Below, piece by piece: positions 31,140 to 40,541 of a DNA stretch of 64,000 nt. Within the stretch, counting starts at the first letter, position 1, and every line of letters starts with the position of its first letter. This stretch comes from Adiantum capillus-veneris. Taxonomy: Eukaryota; Streptophyta; Polypodiopsida; Polypodiales; Pteridaceae. The notes under the pieces were generated by a model that did no database searches, had not been told where the DNA came from, and worked only from the letters and a program-made list of their open reading frames with translations. Location of the stretch: contig CM043944.1 in the NCBI GenBank assembly GCA_014529385.2, positions 71,641,384 through 71,705,383 of the forward strand. The letters run 5' to 3'. The translations under genes and the position numbers were made by a program.

Positions 31140-31851
31140 GGGGTTCTAGACGAGGGGCTGCCGTAGGCGCTCCTCCGTGCACGTCGGTTGTCTCTGCTCT
31201 AGGCCACGCCGTAAGAGCTCCCAAGATCGAAGCAAACTCACAGCGAAGCGGTCCTCCAGTCTCCTGCTCAAACCAACTCTGCGCAACTCTGTAAAGATCC
31301 ATCTGGTCGAAGGTTGCCAAGGGCCTCCTGACTGAGGCACCCTGGCACGAAACCTTTGCAGCAAGAACTCCTTCGAGGGCTCCTCGCCTGGAAGTAGTCC
31401 TCTGACGACGAACTTCCCAAGAAGGGCTGTGCTGTGCTGTGCTGTGCTGTGCTGGATCAATAATCCCAAGCCCTCCATTAGAACAAGGAAGTGTGATGAC
31501 CGACCAAGCCACCTTGGCTCGGGCAATCTGAGTGTCACGACCTGACCAAAGGAAGTTCTTGATCAACCTCTCTACCTGGCTGATACAAGAACTTGAGAAG
31601 ATCCAGCAAGAAGTGATGTACCACATAGTTGCCAACACCACCTGGTTGGCAACTACTACTCTACCAGCCAGCGAAAGTTGTGCTGAGCTCCAATGTAACA
31701 GCTTCTCCTGATGGACAGGAGAAGAGGAGCAATCTGCTGCTCGGGGGACAAGTCCAAACCAACCAAACAACCCAGTACCGAACTGCAGTCCCTGGGGGAA
31801 TCCACCTGAAACCCTCTCCTGGCATCCAATATGGCACAGGAGCACTGCCAA
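31132..31851 (-). pseudogene. LINE-1 RT thumb and connecting region
   Basis: Contains HWSSAQLSLAGRVVVANQVV followed by ATMWYITSCWIF and LIKNFLWSG, the W-x-x-x-x-LS-x-AGR...L pattern that follows RT in plant LINEs. A pentanucleotide array (TGTGC, 31427-31457) encodes alternating STAQH residues. Frame changes occur on both sides. No catalytic residues are expected here. Confidence 0.8.
31427..31457. repeat. (TGTGC)n pentanucleotide microsatellite
   Basis: About six tandem GCTGT/TGTGC units within LINE-1 coding sequence; five-base units shift the reading frame with each gain or loss. Confidence 0.92.
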
Positions 31852-32192
31852 CCGAGAAAGCCACTGTCTTTCTCCGGTTGATCAGTGCGCCCGATGCACA
31901 ACAGAAGGTCTCCAAAGCCTGCTCACATCTGTGTAGATTGGCCTCCTGGCCCTCTAAGTACAAGGCTGAGTCGTCGGCAAACTCAGCGTCAAGAAGCTCA
32001 TCTCCCCGAATAGGGAGTGCTAACCCCCTCATACCAACCTGCTGTGACACCAAAAATCTGCTCATCGCCTCCGCATAGAACAGAAAGAGAAAGGGGGCAA
32101 GAGGACAACCCTGTCTGACTGATCGTGTGAGCATGAAGCGCTCACCTCTACCTCCTACCAAAAGCACCTGACTGTGAGCCTGTCTGTACAAA
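31661..32192 (-). pseudogene. LINE-1 reverse transcriptase (palm part)
   Basis: The minus-strand frame reads TRSVRQGCPLAPFLFLFYAE, the non-LTR RT motif, then EFADDSALYLEG, the catalytic F-A-D-D box (about 31950-31985), and CEQALETFCCASGALINRRK, the motif after the active site in plant L1 elements. The fingers and endonuclease are missing because of 5' truncation. The frame is lost near 31850 and the thumb continues in another frame. RT would nick-prime and copy LINE RNA; this copy cannot. Confidence 0.92.
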
Positions 32193-32220
32193 CCATGGCT
32201 GAAAGTTCCCGAAACTACTT

Positions 32221-32733
32221 TCAACACAAAAACATGAACATACCTATTCCATGTAAAGTGACTGGAAAAAATCTCGGCTTCCTAAAAGACTGTGCATGCA
32301 ATGTAGATGAACAAAGAAACGAAGTGCCAAACCGTTCACTACACCCACGCAAACAATGAGATCGAATCTCTCTCTTATGGTCTAAAGCAATCAACTGTGG
32401 CAATTCACAACCTAAATGCCCATGCTTGGTGCTCATACTTTCATGTGCTCTTTCCACAACTGTGTCGTGCCAAGGAGGAGACATGGAATGTGACTTCCTT
32501 GAATGCATACTTTTCAGCTTTTCATGAAAAATCTGCATACATCTGTGCTCATTCATGAGTGAAACGTGCCCAACGTACAATACGTCATGCCTAGGAAAAG
32601 GGATCACATAAAGACGCTGACTAAAATACAGGAAACGATCACGAATGAAACACTTGAACAATGTGTGCTGACGAATCATTCGAACACATAGTACTTCCTG
32701 TGGGGGTTCTTTGGACCTAGGCTCAAGAGCCAA
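32221..32733 (-). other. Element B conserved open frame, function unknown
   Basis: A 170-codon minus-strand frame downstream of the His/Asp repeats. It includes VLYVGHVSLMNEHRCMQIFH and ends LHGIGMFMFLC. A related stretch is present at 53408-53680 in the second B-family copy (LPRLIDLNQKVKIRPHCLRV and LFPVTLHGMGMFMFLC). Similarity between copies shows that it belongs to the element, but I recognise no domain. It may be the C-terminal part of the gag-derived protein or an untranslated region that happens to be open. Confidence 0.4.
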
Positions 32734-32869
32734 GATCGGTTCTTCTTGATTGGTCGAATCTTCCTATATGGGTTCTTTGGACCTCGACTCGAGAGCCAAG
32801 ATCGGTTCTTCGTGATTGATCGAATCTGCATTGATTCTGCAATGAGGTTAGCTTCACTAGAGAAAGTAT

Positions 32870-33025
32870 CCACTAACTCATCCTGCTTGTGAACAATCAC
32901 ATCGTCTTCATGCAAATCATCATGCTTGTGAGAAATCACATCTTGATCATGCAAATCATCATGCTTGTCATTGTCAGCCAAATCATCATGCTTATCATCA
33001 TGCAAATCCTGTGTATCATGCTTTG
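32870..33025 (-). pseudogene. Element B His/Asp repeat region
   Basis: In the frame ending at 32676, the minus strand encodes a run built from KHDDLHDQD-like units: KHDTQDLHDDKHDDLADNDK, then HDDLHDQDVISHKHDDLHED. Units are roughly 9-15 residues, based on K-H-D-D-L. The second family copy at 54010-54150 keeps the pattern with changes (DKHYHLHDQGVITHKHDDLQ). Its placement between the protease remnant and the end of the coding region is unusual for gypsy gag. The composition suggests metal binding or a very acidic linker; no function is known to me. Confidence 0.65.
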
Positions 33026-33379
33026 GAGAAGACGACCGAGTGAGTCTCCTTCTCCTGAATCCGTTCAATCTTCGCCTGTACATTAGAAATGAGAGAGGGA
33101 GAATAAACAACTTGCTCTCCACGAATGACAATGGGAGTCACTTTTGGCATTGAAAGTGAACGTATTTGCTGCCCAATCAATGAGAGGGTTATGCTCATGA
33201 AACCATCAAATGCCCAAAATCATATCACATCCTGAGAGAGAAGAGACAAAATTTTTTCTACGGAAAGCAGCTTGTTGAACTGTAAACAACACATCGAGGC
33301 ACTCTTTCGTGATGAGAGAGTCCATACCGGGAGCAAAGCCAGAGACCTCGAGAGGAGATTTCTGACTAACCTTTAGGTG

Positions 33380-33470
33380 GGCTCTCTCAACAAGAGGGAC
33401 TGATCACATCATGCATACTGCCTTGGTAAAACAATATGACAAAACGCTGCCCCGTCATATGACCATAACA
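33380..33470 (-). pseudogene. Element B protease remnant with altered active site
   Basis: The minus strand reads GQRFVILFYQGSMHDVISPS. Retropepsins of gypsy elements have LFDSG or LFDTG followed by A/S-T-H-x-F-I-S; here the D-(S/T)-G is Y-Q-G, so the catalytic Asp is absent. A stop follows a few codons on. Confidence 0.6.
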
Positions 33471-33597
33471 TTTAATGAGAGACTCATCAATGGGAGGGTC
33501 AGGAGAAACTTGGGGCACACTCGTGTTGTCATTGATTGCATTGATAGAGGAAGTGGGTTCTATGGATTCTTTAGATTCATTAGAGTCAAGCTTAGGA

Positions 33598-33641
33598 CAT
33601 GTTCTTTTTATGTGACCCTTAATGTGACAATGAAAACAACG
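33598..33641 (-). pseudogene. Element B gag zinc knuckle
   Basis: Minus-strand codons read CFHCHIKGHIKRTC, a complete C-x2-C-x4-H-x4-C knuckle for RNA binding, preceded by SKEGR. It lies downstream of the capsid frame and upstream of the protease remnant, the normal order. Confidence 0.85.
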
Positions 33642-33703
33642 ACCTTCCTTAGAATAAGTGCTTTGCTCTTCCGACGTGATGTATCCTCCTAAAATTCCTT
33701 GTG

Positions 33704-34787
33704 CTACCTTTTCAAATGGAGTGAGCTTAGGTTTAGCAATTGTGTTAGCCTTACCCTTATGTTCATTTTGAGAGTTCTTTTTTGAGAGACTATTGGAAGA
33801 TTGGTTAGAAGAGTTACCGTTCTTACCGTTCTGAGGGTTCTGAGAAGTCTGAGAGGTACTTGTGGAAGTCTTGTTCTCTTAGGCTTTCCCTTGTTGTGCT
33901 TCATCTCCTGTGCTAGAGCAATCGCTACCGCCTTGTTGAGATCGATTGGATCGAAGACTTCTACATCAAACTTGATATATTCGTCCAATCCATAAAGGAA
34001 TGCCTACTTGCGTTCATCATCCGACTTACGTAATTGGGTATCTAGCTGCAAACACGATTAGAGAAAGACATCACTGGCATACCATTTTGCTTGAGAGCGC
34101 GCCAATCGTCCTTCAATCGTGCGAGGTACTGAGGTGGCATAAACCGCGCCTTGAGCTTGTCTTGGAAATCAGCCCAATTGAAGGAAAGGGTTGTGAATTC
34201 GTCGGCTTTCTCTAGGTGCGCGGCTAACTGTGCCTCTTGCCATGCGTGGTACCAATTGATGGCATCACCGGCAAGGCACATAGCTGCCGTCAAGAACTTG
34301 CTATTTCGTGTCTTCTTAGTTGTCGCAAAATAAGCATTAAATTGATGCAACCAAGAATGAATAACCGTAGTACCATCATACTTACTAAACTGGATCTTCC
34401 CTGTGACTGGGTTGTTGGAGGAGTCATGGCTTGCGCCACTTGAGGAACTATCAACATCTTTGGCTGGTTCGGACTTCGAGGGAAGAACCTGTCGAACCAA
34501 TTCTTGAGTGCGGAGGTCCCTCTGAACCTCACGATTGGCGTTCCAACGCAATGCGAGTCGCTTCTTGTTGTTCTGCTTTTCTTTCTAGTTGTGCCATCGC
34601 AACGCGAGTCGTTTCTTCTTGTTGTGCCATCATCTCCAACATCGACTTGACCATCGCCTCCATAGGATTTGGTACAACTCATGGCATAGATGGGAAGGAG
34701 GAGGGTCGGAAAAACCTTCTGGTTGGGAAAATTCTTCGTCGCCTCTCTCATGCTCATTACCTCCATTGTGCTTCGAATGATGACCAT
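33704..34787 (-). pseudogene. Element B Ty3/gypsy-type gag
   Basis: Gag starts near 34787 (MYGHHSKHNGGNEHERGDEE) and is cut by stops before 34551. From 34551 to 34042 a long frame holds the capsid: QFSKYDGTTVIHSWLHQFNA, then LTAAMCLAGDAINWYHAW and LSFNWADFQDKLKARFMPPQ, the pattern of the retrotrans_gag family (a Trp-rich helix followed by W-x-x-F-x-x-x-F-x-x-x-F). A further frame (33988-33704) continues with PIDLNKAVAIALAQEM. The capsid would package element RNA. Frameshifts split it into three pieces. No RT follows, so gag is the only recognisable gene of this element. Confidence 0.85.
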
Positions 34788-34802
34788 ACATTGTGATCTT
34801 GG

Positions 34803-34890
34803 GTTCTTAAGTTTACGAGGAACTTGGGTTCTTGTGGGTCTTGGGTTCTTGGGTTCTTGAGGGTCTTGAGGTTCTTGAGGTTCTTCTTTC
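34803..34890. repeat. GGTTCTTG-type short repeat upstream of gag
   Basis: GGGTTCTTG, GGGTCTTG and GAGGTTCTTG repeat about nine times in imperfect form; the same array is in the second family copy at about 54525-54620. Confidence 0.8.
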
Positions 34891-35222
34891 GCTTGCAATC
34901 TGTGTTCGAGAAGGATCTTCTCTTCATCCGAGTTCTTCTCTTTTCCGCGGGCGCACCCCTCGGCGGCCTTGCGCTCACACCAAGGTTGCTTTTTTCCACC
35001 TCACGTCGATTGGCCGGTCGCTAAGTGCACTCTCAATGAGTGAAAAAGAGGCACAAAGGGAGGTTGGATAAGCCCTTCTTTCCTGGGATTCCTGTCACTC
35101 TTCAAAAACACGATTAGGAATCGACACGCCCAAGTGAACTTGGGTTCGTGCGACTGCAACAAGCAAAAAAAAATCTTGTGATTCTTGTGGTTCTTTCCTT
35201 GAGTGATACAGAACATTGCCAA

Positions 35223-35236
35223 AGCTCTGATACCAA
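35223..35236 (-). other. Element B primer-binding site
   Basis: Minus strand TTGGTATCAGAGCT next to the right LTR: the initiator tRNA-Met site. Confidence 0.92.
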
Positions 35237-36444
35237 TGTAAGGTGCAACGGAAGTGAATGTTGAAGTTTGCTCAAGATGAGTGCTCCGAATTGTGCTCAA
35301 GGGTTCCTTTTACTTATGGAAGGGAGAGCCTTCCGTTCCTTTAGTGAGAGAGTGCAATGGACAAACAAAGTGAATGGACACTGTGAATGGAAGTGCATGA
35401 GACTGAGAGATAGAGAGAGAAGAGAATACGACACGGAGAAGTTGTCAAACCCTCCTCCAAGGGCCCCACTCTGTATGGCGAGAGCGGCCTACTATTGATT
35501 GCATAAATCTCTACAATGCTTGGACTTGCCGACGATGAGGACGACGACGAGACAGGCTGAAATTTGAAAGTGCTAAGGGCTGAAATCTGCAAATCTTTAT
35601 TTGCTGAATTCTGACTCTATGTCGATGATGATGTCGATGACGATGGTACGACAACGATGCACTGAGAACGCAGATGCTGAAATCTGTGTTTTCCAGGCTG
35701 AAACTGTAAACTTCGCCGGATCTGACCGTGCGGCGAGGATCTGCTGCGCAGGAAGGTGAGATCTGCGAGGTTCGGACTTCTTTTGCGATGTCTGAATGCT
35801 GAAAACTGAAAACGCTGGTTGGAGGGCTGAATCTGTCGCGAAGATCTTCAAAAACGCTGAGGTTGATCTGCAAATAAAAAACGATAGGGCTGAAGACTGA
35901 CCTTGCAGGGAAATCCGCTAACGCTAGGGCTGATCTACTGTCTACTGTCCCTGGGAATCTGCAAGTGCAAAAACGCTGGCTGATCTGGTGCAAAAAAGCT
36001 AGGCCTTCTGTTGAGAGAAAACGCCAGAGTTGTCGCGGGGGTTGGTCTCGTTGAGAAGTTGCCTGTTGAGCAAGGTGCTCCTGCTGCCTCTTCTCCCAAA
36101 AAGTGCTAGCGCTAGGTTTTTATTTATACAAACTTAGCAAAAATGCCCTACCTACTTTCCAACAAAAGTCACTGAAAAATAATAAGTGAAAAATGTCAAA
36201 AATAGGGAAAATAGGCCTATGCACTGTAAAAATGCTATTGATGGGATTTGACTGGAATCTGATGGTTAGGCTGTATGCAACCAGAGGATATGCATCTAAT
36301 CTAAGTGTCTGGACATGCACGGTATGCGAACAGACTCACAAAAGTGCCAGATCACTTCCTATTCTAGACTGACTTGATTGAACTGAACCCTGGTCATGCT
36401 GTAGCTTGTCCACGGACACATAGGGTTGGATGTGTCACGTGACA
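35237..36444 (-). repeat. Element B 5' LTR (1208 bp)
   Basis: TGTAAGGTGCAACGG...GTGTCACGTGACA, followed by the CCACG target duplication. Confidence 0.93.
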
Positions 36445-36449
36445 CCACG

Positions 36450-36743
36450 ACCCTGATAAATGACCTAAAATGCTAATAAATATGTAAACTCACTGAAAGT
36501 GACTTGGGACACATATTTAGTAGCAGAACTGCGGAAGACTCGAGACTGTGACCCTGTGAAACTCTAGGAACGGGGTTCCCCCCTCATGCCAGCCTACCGG
36601 GTGAGCAACAAAGTGATGTGCACCGTTGTGAACAGGTATGTGTACCTCAAGTATGGCTGGCAGAGCCACAAAAAAATCCACTCCCTAGTCTACTATTGGG
36701 AGGTACTGGAGCTACCACTGGACAGGAAATTGAACTCTTAACA
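36450..36743 (-). repeat. Partial LTR of the 37-kb copia remnant
   Basis: The right edge reads CTCTTAACA (TGTTAAGAG on the minus strand) and is followed by CCCCCTCTCAGCTTC, a polypurine tract on the minus strand. The left limit is unclear because element B adjoins it. Confidence 0.5.
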
Positions 36744-36756
36744 CCCCCTCTCAGCT

Positions 36757-37585
36757 TCTGGACGGGAAACGAGTCCATGGGAGTTGGCATGAGAGGATAA
36801 TGTCGCCTGTGGAAGAGGTTTGGTGAAGATGTCAACAGGGTATCCGAAGTCGGGATGTACTCTAGTCCGATAGAGCCATCCTGGGTCTTCTCACGAACAA
36901 AATGCTAGTGTATCTCTATATGCTTGGTCCGGGCATGGAACACCGGGTTCCTCGCAATGGCTATACAACTCTGGTTCTCAGAGTACATAATGGTCGTCTA
37001 CTGGGGAAAGCCCATCTTCAAAAGTAACCTCCGTATTCACACTGACTCACACGTAGCACTGCAAACAGCATGGTACTCTACCTCTGTAGATACAAGGCAA
37101 CTGTTGGCAGTTTCTTGTTGCTCCATGAAACTGCTCCTGAGCTTAAAGAAAAGGTATAGCTTGTAGTCGACCGTCGTCCATCTAGATCTCTACCCCAATC
37201 CGAATCATTCCATCCTTGTAGAATGATCTGGGAGTCTGTACCTCCAGCTGCATAGTGTATGTCTTCACCTTCAAATACCGCAGAGTCCGAAGAGCCTGCT
37301 CCAAATGTGACGTGGCAGCATGAAAGAACTGAGAAGTCCCACTGGAAAACTGACATCAAGTCGGGTTTTGAGTACCCAAATGAGGGAACCAACCAGTTTC
37401 CTATACTGTGTAGCATCAGCATTGGGCTCACCCAAAATGTGGGATCAAGACAAATCTCGTACAAAGAGGATATGTTACTTTGGTTGGACAATTGCCAGGC
37501 CTTTGGCTACGTGAACTTGAGAGAGAAATTGACTAAGATACACATTTTGACAAAGAAACTTGCACTTTTAAACCCTAAAAGCAAT
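36757..37585 (-). pseudogene. Copia RT end and RNase H remnant
   Basis: Minus-strand pieces, in order: YRKLVGSLIW near 37400, then RNase H SDWGRDLDGRRSTTSYTFSL followed by GAVSWSNKKLPTVAL (in the frame 37491-37078), [16 protein letters not shown] near 36935-36970 and, next to the LTR, DIFTKPLPQA-like residues. All are copia RNase H landmarks. Several stops and shifts separate them. The 5' part of the element is absent to the right of about 37590. Confidence 0.8.
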
Positions 37586-37589
37586 GTGC

Positions 37590-37840
37590 TGTAATAAAAT
37601 CAAACTCGTGTAGCTTTTTACATTGCAAGTTTTTTTCCGCTTGCTCGGGTTTTCCCTGAGTTTTCTTTCTCTCTTTAATTCCCTACTCTCGAATTGCCCT
37701 TCTCCTTCCCTACTTTTCCCGACTCTTAAGTATCTCTACTCTGATTATGCCAAGAGCATTGACTTTGAATTTTCCCTACTGAAACCAAAACTGCCGTGGA
37801 AGCCCTCTTGGATCTGTTACCCTGCTTATGTCATTATAAG
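37590..37840. other. Intron DNA between copia remnant and chromovirus D
   Basis: About 250 bp, T-rich, with no recognisable feature; it ends in the ATAAG target site of element D. Confidence 0.5.
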
Positions 37841-38400
37841 TATAACAAACTTGGACACTCCAAGTCAAGATTCTATTGCGACACAGCAAAGATTCACTTC
37901 AAAAACAGTTCACAATTCACACTTGAGTCGACACGGCCCGGCGTAGTTCCGTGCCTAGAGATATTGGCCCCAAAGACTGGCGCCCCTTTCGATATTTCTT
38001 TTGTATTAATCTGTGTTCAAAGTACAAGAGAGTGGGTAGGTGCTCACTCTCAGACTTTAGTGAGGCCCTGCCCACTTATTTATTGGTTACAAGAGATGCC
38101 CAAAAGCAGAGCCCCAAAATCAAAAGCTTAAAGGCTTTTAAAAAATAAATCAGTTCATCGCAAAAGCTGCCAATTCAGCCTGCGTAGGTTTCAGCCAGTG
38201 CAAAAGCAGGAAATTCTGTACTGCTGTCCGTACGCCTGCCACACCAGCATGTCAACGGAATTTGCGCCGCATTTTTTGGGATTTCTGTACGGATGCGACG
38301 TTAACCTGTCGGCGCATATTGCGGGAATCGTACTGTTTGCGACGTGTCATGTCTGGCAGTGTGTGTTTCTGGGGCAGTGCCACGTCACCAGTTTGTGACA
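37841..38400 (-). repeat. Element D 3' LTR
   Basis: TATAACAAACTTGG...ACCAGTTTGTGACA; the first bases were probably TGTAAC. It is followed by TACCCCCCTCTTGAAAGC, the polypurine tract on the minus strand. Confidence 0.92.
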
Positions 38401-38993
38401 TACCCCCCTCTTGAAAGCATTGTAGTCGCCCTCGATTACGCCTGCAAAACAAACAGAGGCCATAAACTGTCTTAGTAGACACTGACTGTTAGTACCGACG
38501 CACTAGGAACAACACATCTAGCATATGTATCAATGGACAGTCACATCACAGGACATCACATGACAAATCACATTAAAAAATCATTCCAAATCTTAGACCA
38601 TGATTAATCGGCAACGTATTTAGCAATCGCATCTAGATCCAGTCGGGACCTCACATATGCCCGATTAACTAATCCATATTGCAATCATGTCTATAGAGAT
38701 TTATGAGACTGAAATGGTGCAGTCGCAGTCATTTCGTCTATCATTTCCTGCACTTAAACAAGTCAAGTACAAATCAATCGGTATCATTTTCATTATCGAG
38801 AATTCCAGTTCATAAAGTCATACATCAGAATACTGTCAGCTCAGCAGTATTCCTGAAACCCAAAGGGACATCAGTGACTCTATATCAAAATATCGGGGCA
38901 AACTGTCGACAAAGGAGCGGAGTGACTCCCCTCTTGTGCAAGCCTGCTGCACTAGATTCGTCCATGCTGAAATCGAGGTTCTGTCGGAGTAGA

Positions 38994-39950
38994 CTATGCT
39001 AAACCGAATGCTTCAAGGTAAAGTTCCACAATCTGATGAGTATCTGCTAGGTCCTCCTCCTCCATCCAGTTCGTATCCAATGCCGGATAGTTCTTGAATT
39101 TAACCAAGAACCGCCTCATCACTTTACCTTTAATCTTTCTATCTTTATGTGCCAGTATCTGTTCTGGAACGAGTATCTCCTCGCTTTCCTCCACTTTGGG
39201 TTGTTCATCTGGCTCCCCATCATCGGGCTCATCGCCTTTAAAAGGCTTCAAGAGACTCACATGAAAAGCATTGTGAATTCTCCAAGTATCGGGTAGCTTC
39301 AGTCGAAAGGAGACATCATTTATCTTTGCTTTTTTCTGGAAAGGTCCATAGTATCTCATGCTAAGCTTTGGAAAATGCCGCTCCTTTCTCTTTTTCTTTC
39401 TCAGGCGTGCCTTCTCAAAACGTAAGAGCACCCAATCGTCTTCCTTTAATTTCAAATTGCGACGGTGTCGATCTGCTGCGTTTTTGTGTCTTTTCTGAGA
39501 TTTCTCTAAAGCCTCCCGGACCTTGGCAAAAGCAGTGTCCAAGTCCCTTGTGTACTGGTCGGCTTCAAAAATCTTATCTTTCATGCTTAGGAAGGGTGGA
39601 ACCTTCGTAGCACCTTCAATAATCTCAAATGGCGCCTTCCCCGTCGAAGAGTGGATTGTGTTATTGCAGGCAAATTCCATTAAGGGCAAAAACTTTTCCC
39701 ATTGAGTCTTCTGATCCGAAATGCTTGACTTCAATAAATCCAATACGATTGAATTTGCAATCTCAGTCTGCGGATGGAAAGATGACGAGAACTGCAACCG
39801 TGTGCCAATCTTCTCCCAAATAGCCTTCCAAAACAAACTCGTAAATTTGGGATCTCTGTCAGAGACAATTCTCTCAGGCATGCCATGTAATCTGAATATC
39901 TTGGCAATTAACACTCTCGCTAAATGATCCGGCTTGACTGTCTTCTTCAT
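38994..39950 (-). CDS. Element D integrase C-terminal part with chromodomain
   Basis: A 318-codon open segment. It begins in the integrase core: HGMPERIVSDRDPKFTSLFW, then GTRLQFSSSFHPQTEIANSI. The second Asp (SDRDPKF) is present; the Glu position after HPQT reads EIANS, so Glu is probably retained one residue out of consensus spacing. Then PLMEFACNNTIHSSTGKAPF, the GPF-like motif MRYYGPFQ, and VHNAFHVSLLKPF-like residues. At the C-terminus a chromodomain reads PEQILAHKDRKIKGKVMRRF, then LVKFKNYPALDTNWMEEEDL. Chromodomains are thought to guide insertion toward marked chromatin. The upstream integrase finger lies in another frame. Confidence 0.93.
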   Translation of the reverse strand: MKKTVKPDHLARVLIAKIFRLHGMPERIVSDRDPKFTSLFWKAIWEKIGTRLQFSSSFHPQTEIANSIVLDLLKSSISDQKTQWEKFLPLMEFACNNTIHSSTGKAPFEIIEGATKVPPFLSMKDKIFEADQYTRDLDTAFAKVREALEKSQKRHKNAADRHRRNLKLKEDDWVLLRFEKARLRKKKRKERHFPKLSMRYYGPFQKKAKINDVSFRLKLPDTWRIHNAFHVSLLKPFKGDEPDDGEPDEQPKVEESEEILVPEQILAHKDRKIKGKVMRRFLVKFKNYPALDTNWMEEEDLADTHQIVELYLEAFGLA

Positions 39951-40178
39951 CGGAATGAAATGAGCGTGCTTGCTAAATCTTTCAATAACAGTCTAGATAC
40001 CATCGTGCCCACTCTGTGTCTTCGGGAGTTCAAAAATGAAATCCATTGCAATACTTTCCCAGGGGCGGGTGGGAATGGGTAAATGCTGTAACAATCCATG
40101 CCTGTCAAACTTGACCTTCCGGCATACCAAGCAATTGTAATCCGCCACGTCCTTCTCGAGTCTTGGCCAAAAGAAGTA

Positions 40179-40541
40179 TCACTCCACACCCTTCAAGGTG
40201 GTATCAATGCCGCAGTGACCCGTAAATTGTGGACAGTGGAATTCAATTAGAACCTTTTCCCTCAACGGCTGTGTAACGCACAACATCGTTTTCTTCATCA
40301 AGTAGCCATCCCGAATGGAATATCCCGCTACTAGCTCCCCTTTTTGTATTCGACCGAATACATGTGAAAAATCTGGATCTGTGGCGTACTGATCAACCAT
40401 GTCCTCAAAGCTTCTATGATGAATCGTGGAAATAGCCAAGACCAATGGCTTCGGGGACAAAGCATCTGCCACGAAGTTCTTCTGTCCCTGCACATGGACA
40501 ATCTTGAAGTGGAATTGTGACAAGATGTTAGCCCAACGCAT
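40179..40541 (-). pseudogene. Element D RNase H end and integrase zinc finger
   Basis: A 120-codon segment reads MRWANILSQFHFKIVHVQGQ, then KNFVADALSPKP (the RNase H C-terminus V-x-G-x-x-N-x-V-A-D-A-L-S), a linker, and HCPQFTGHCGIDTTLKGVE, the histidine half of the integrase HHCC finger. The matching cysteines (about 40100-40140, CRKVKFD-like) come in another frame after a stop. Order and content are as in chromoviruses. Confidence 0.85.

Larger units (their letters stand above)
29597..32192 (-). mobile_element. LINE-1: 5'-truncated L1-type LINE inside element B
   Basis: About 2.6 kb on the minus strand, flanked by a 17-bp target duplication, CCATGGCT(A/G)AAAGTTCC, at 29580-29596 and 32193-32209, with one mismatch. 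The 3' end is an A run (T8 on the plus strand) at the left edge; the 5' end is cut within the RT domain, as is typical of target-primed insertion. An uninterrupted version of the site lies at about 53425-53470 in another B-family copy. The insertion post-dates element B. Confidence 0.93.
28132..36444 (-). mobile_element. Element B: full-length gag-only LTR retrotransposon
   Basis: Two ~1.2-kb LTRs (28132-29328 and 35237-36444) are flanked by CCACG (28127-28131 and 36445-36449). A tRNA-Met primer site abuts the right LTR, and a CT-rich (plus-strand) polypurine tract abuts the left one, so it reads right to left. The interior encodes a Ty3/gypsy-type gag, a CCHC knuckle, a degenerate protease start and a His/Asp repeat region, but no RT, RNase H or integrase of its own; the RT present belongs to a LINE inserted at 29597-32192. 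It therefore fits the terminal-repeat, gag-only class of non-autonomous elements. The LTR copies show many substitutions and small indels, so it is older than Copia-3. Confidence 0.9.

Noticed and set aside
29597-32192. RT inside element B as evidence that B is an autonomous LTR element
   Set aside because: The motifs (VRQGCPLAP, FADD, zf-RVT) are of the L1 type and the segment has its own A run and 17-bp target duplication.
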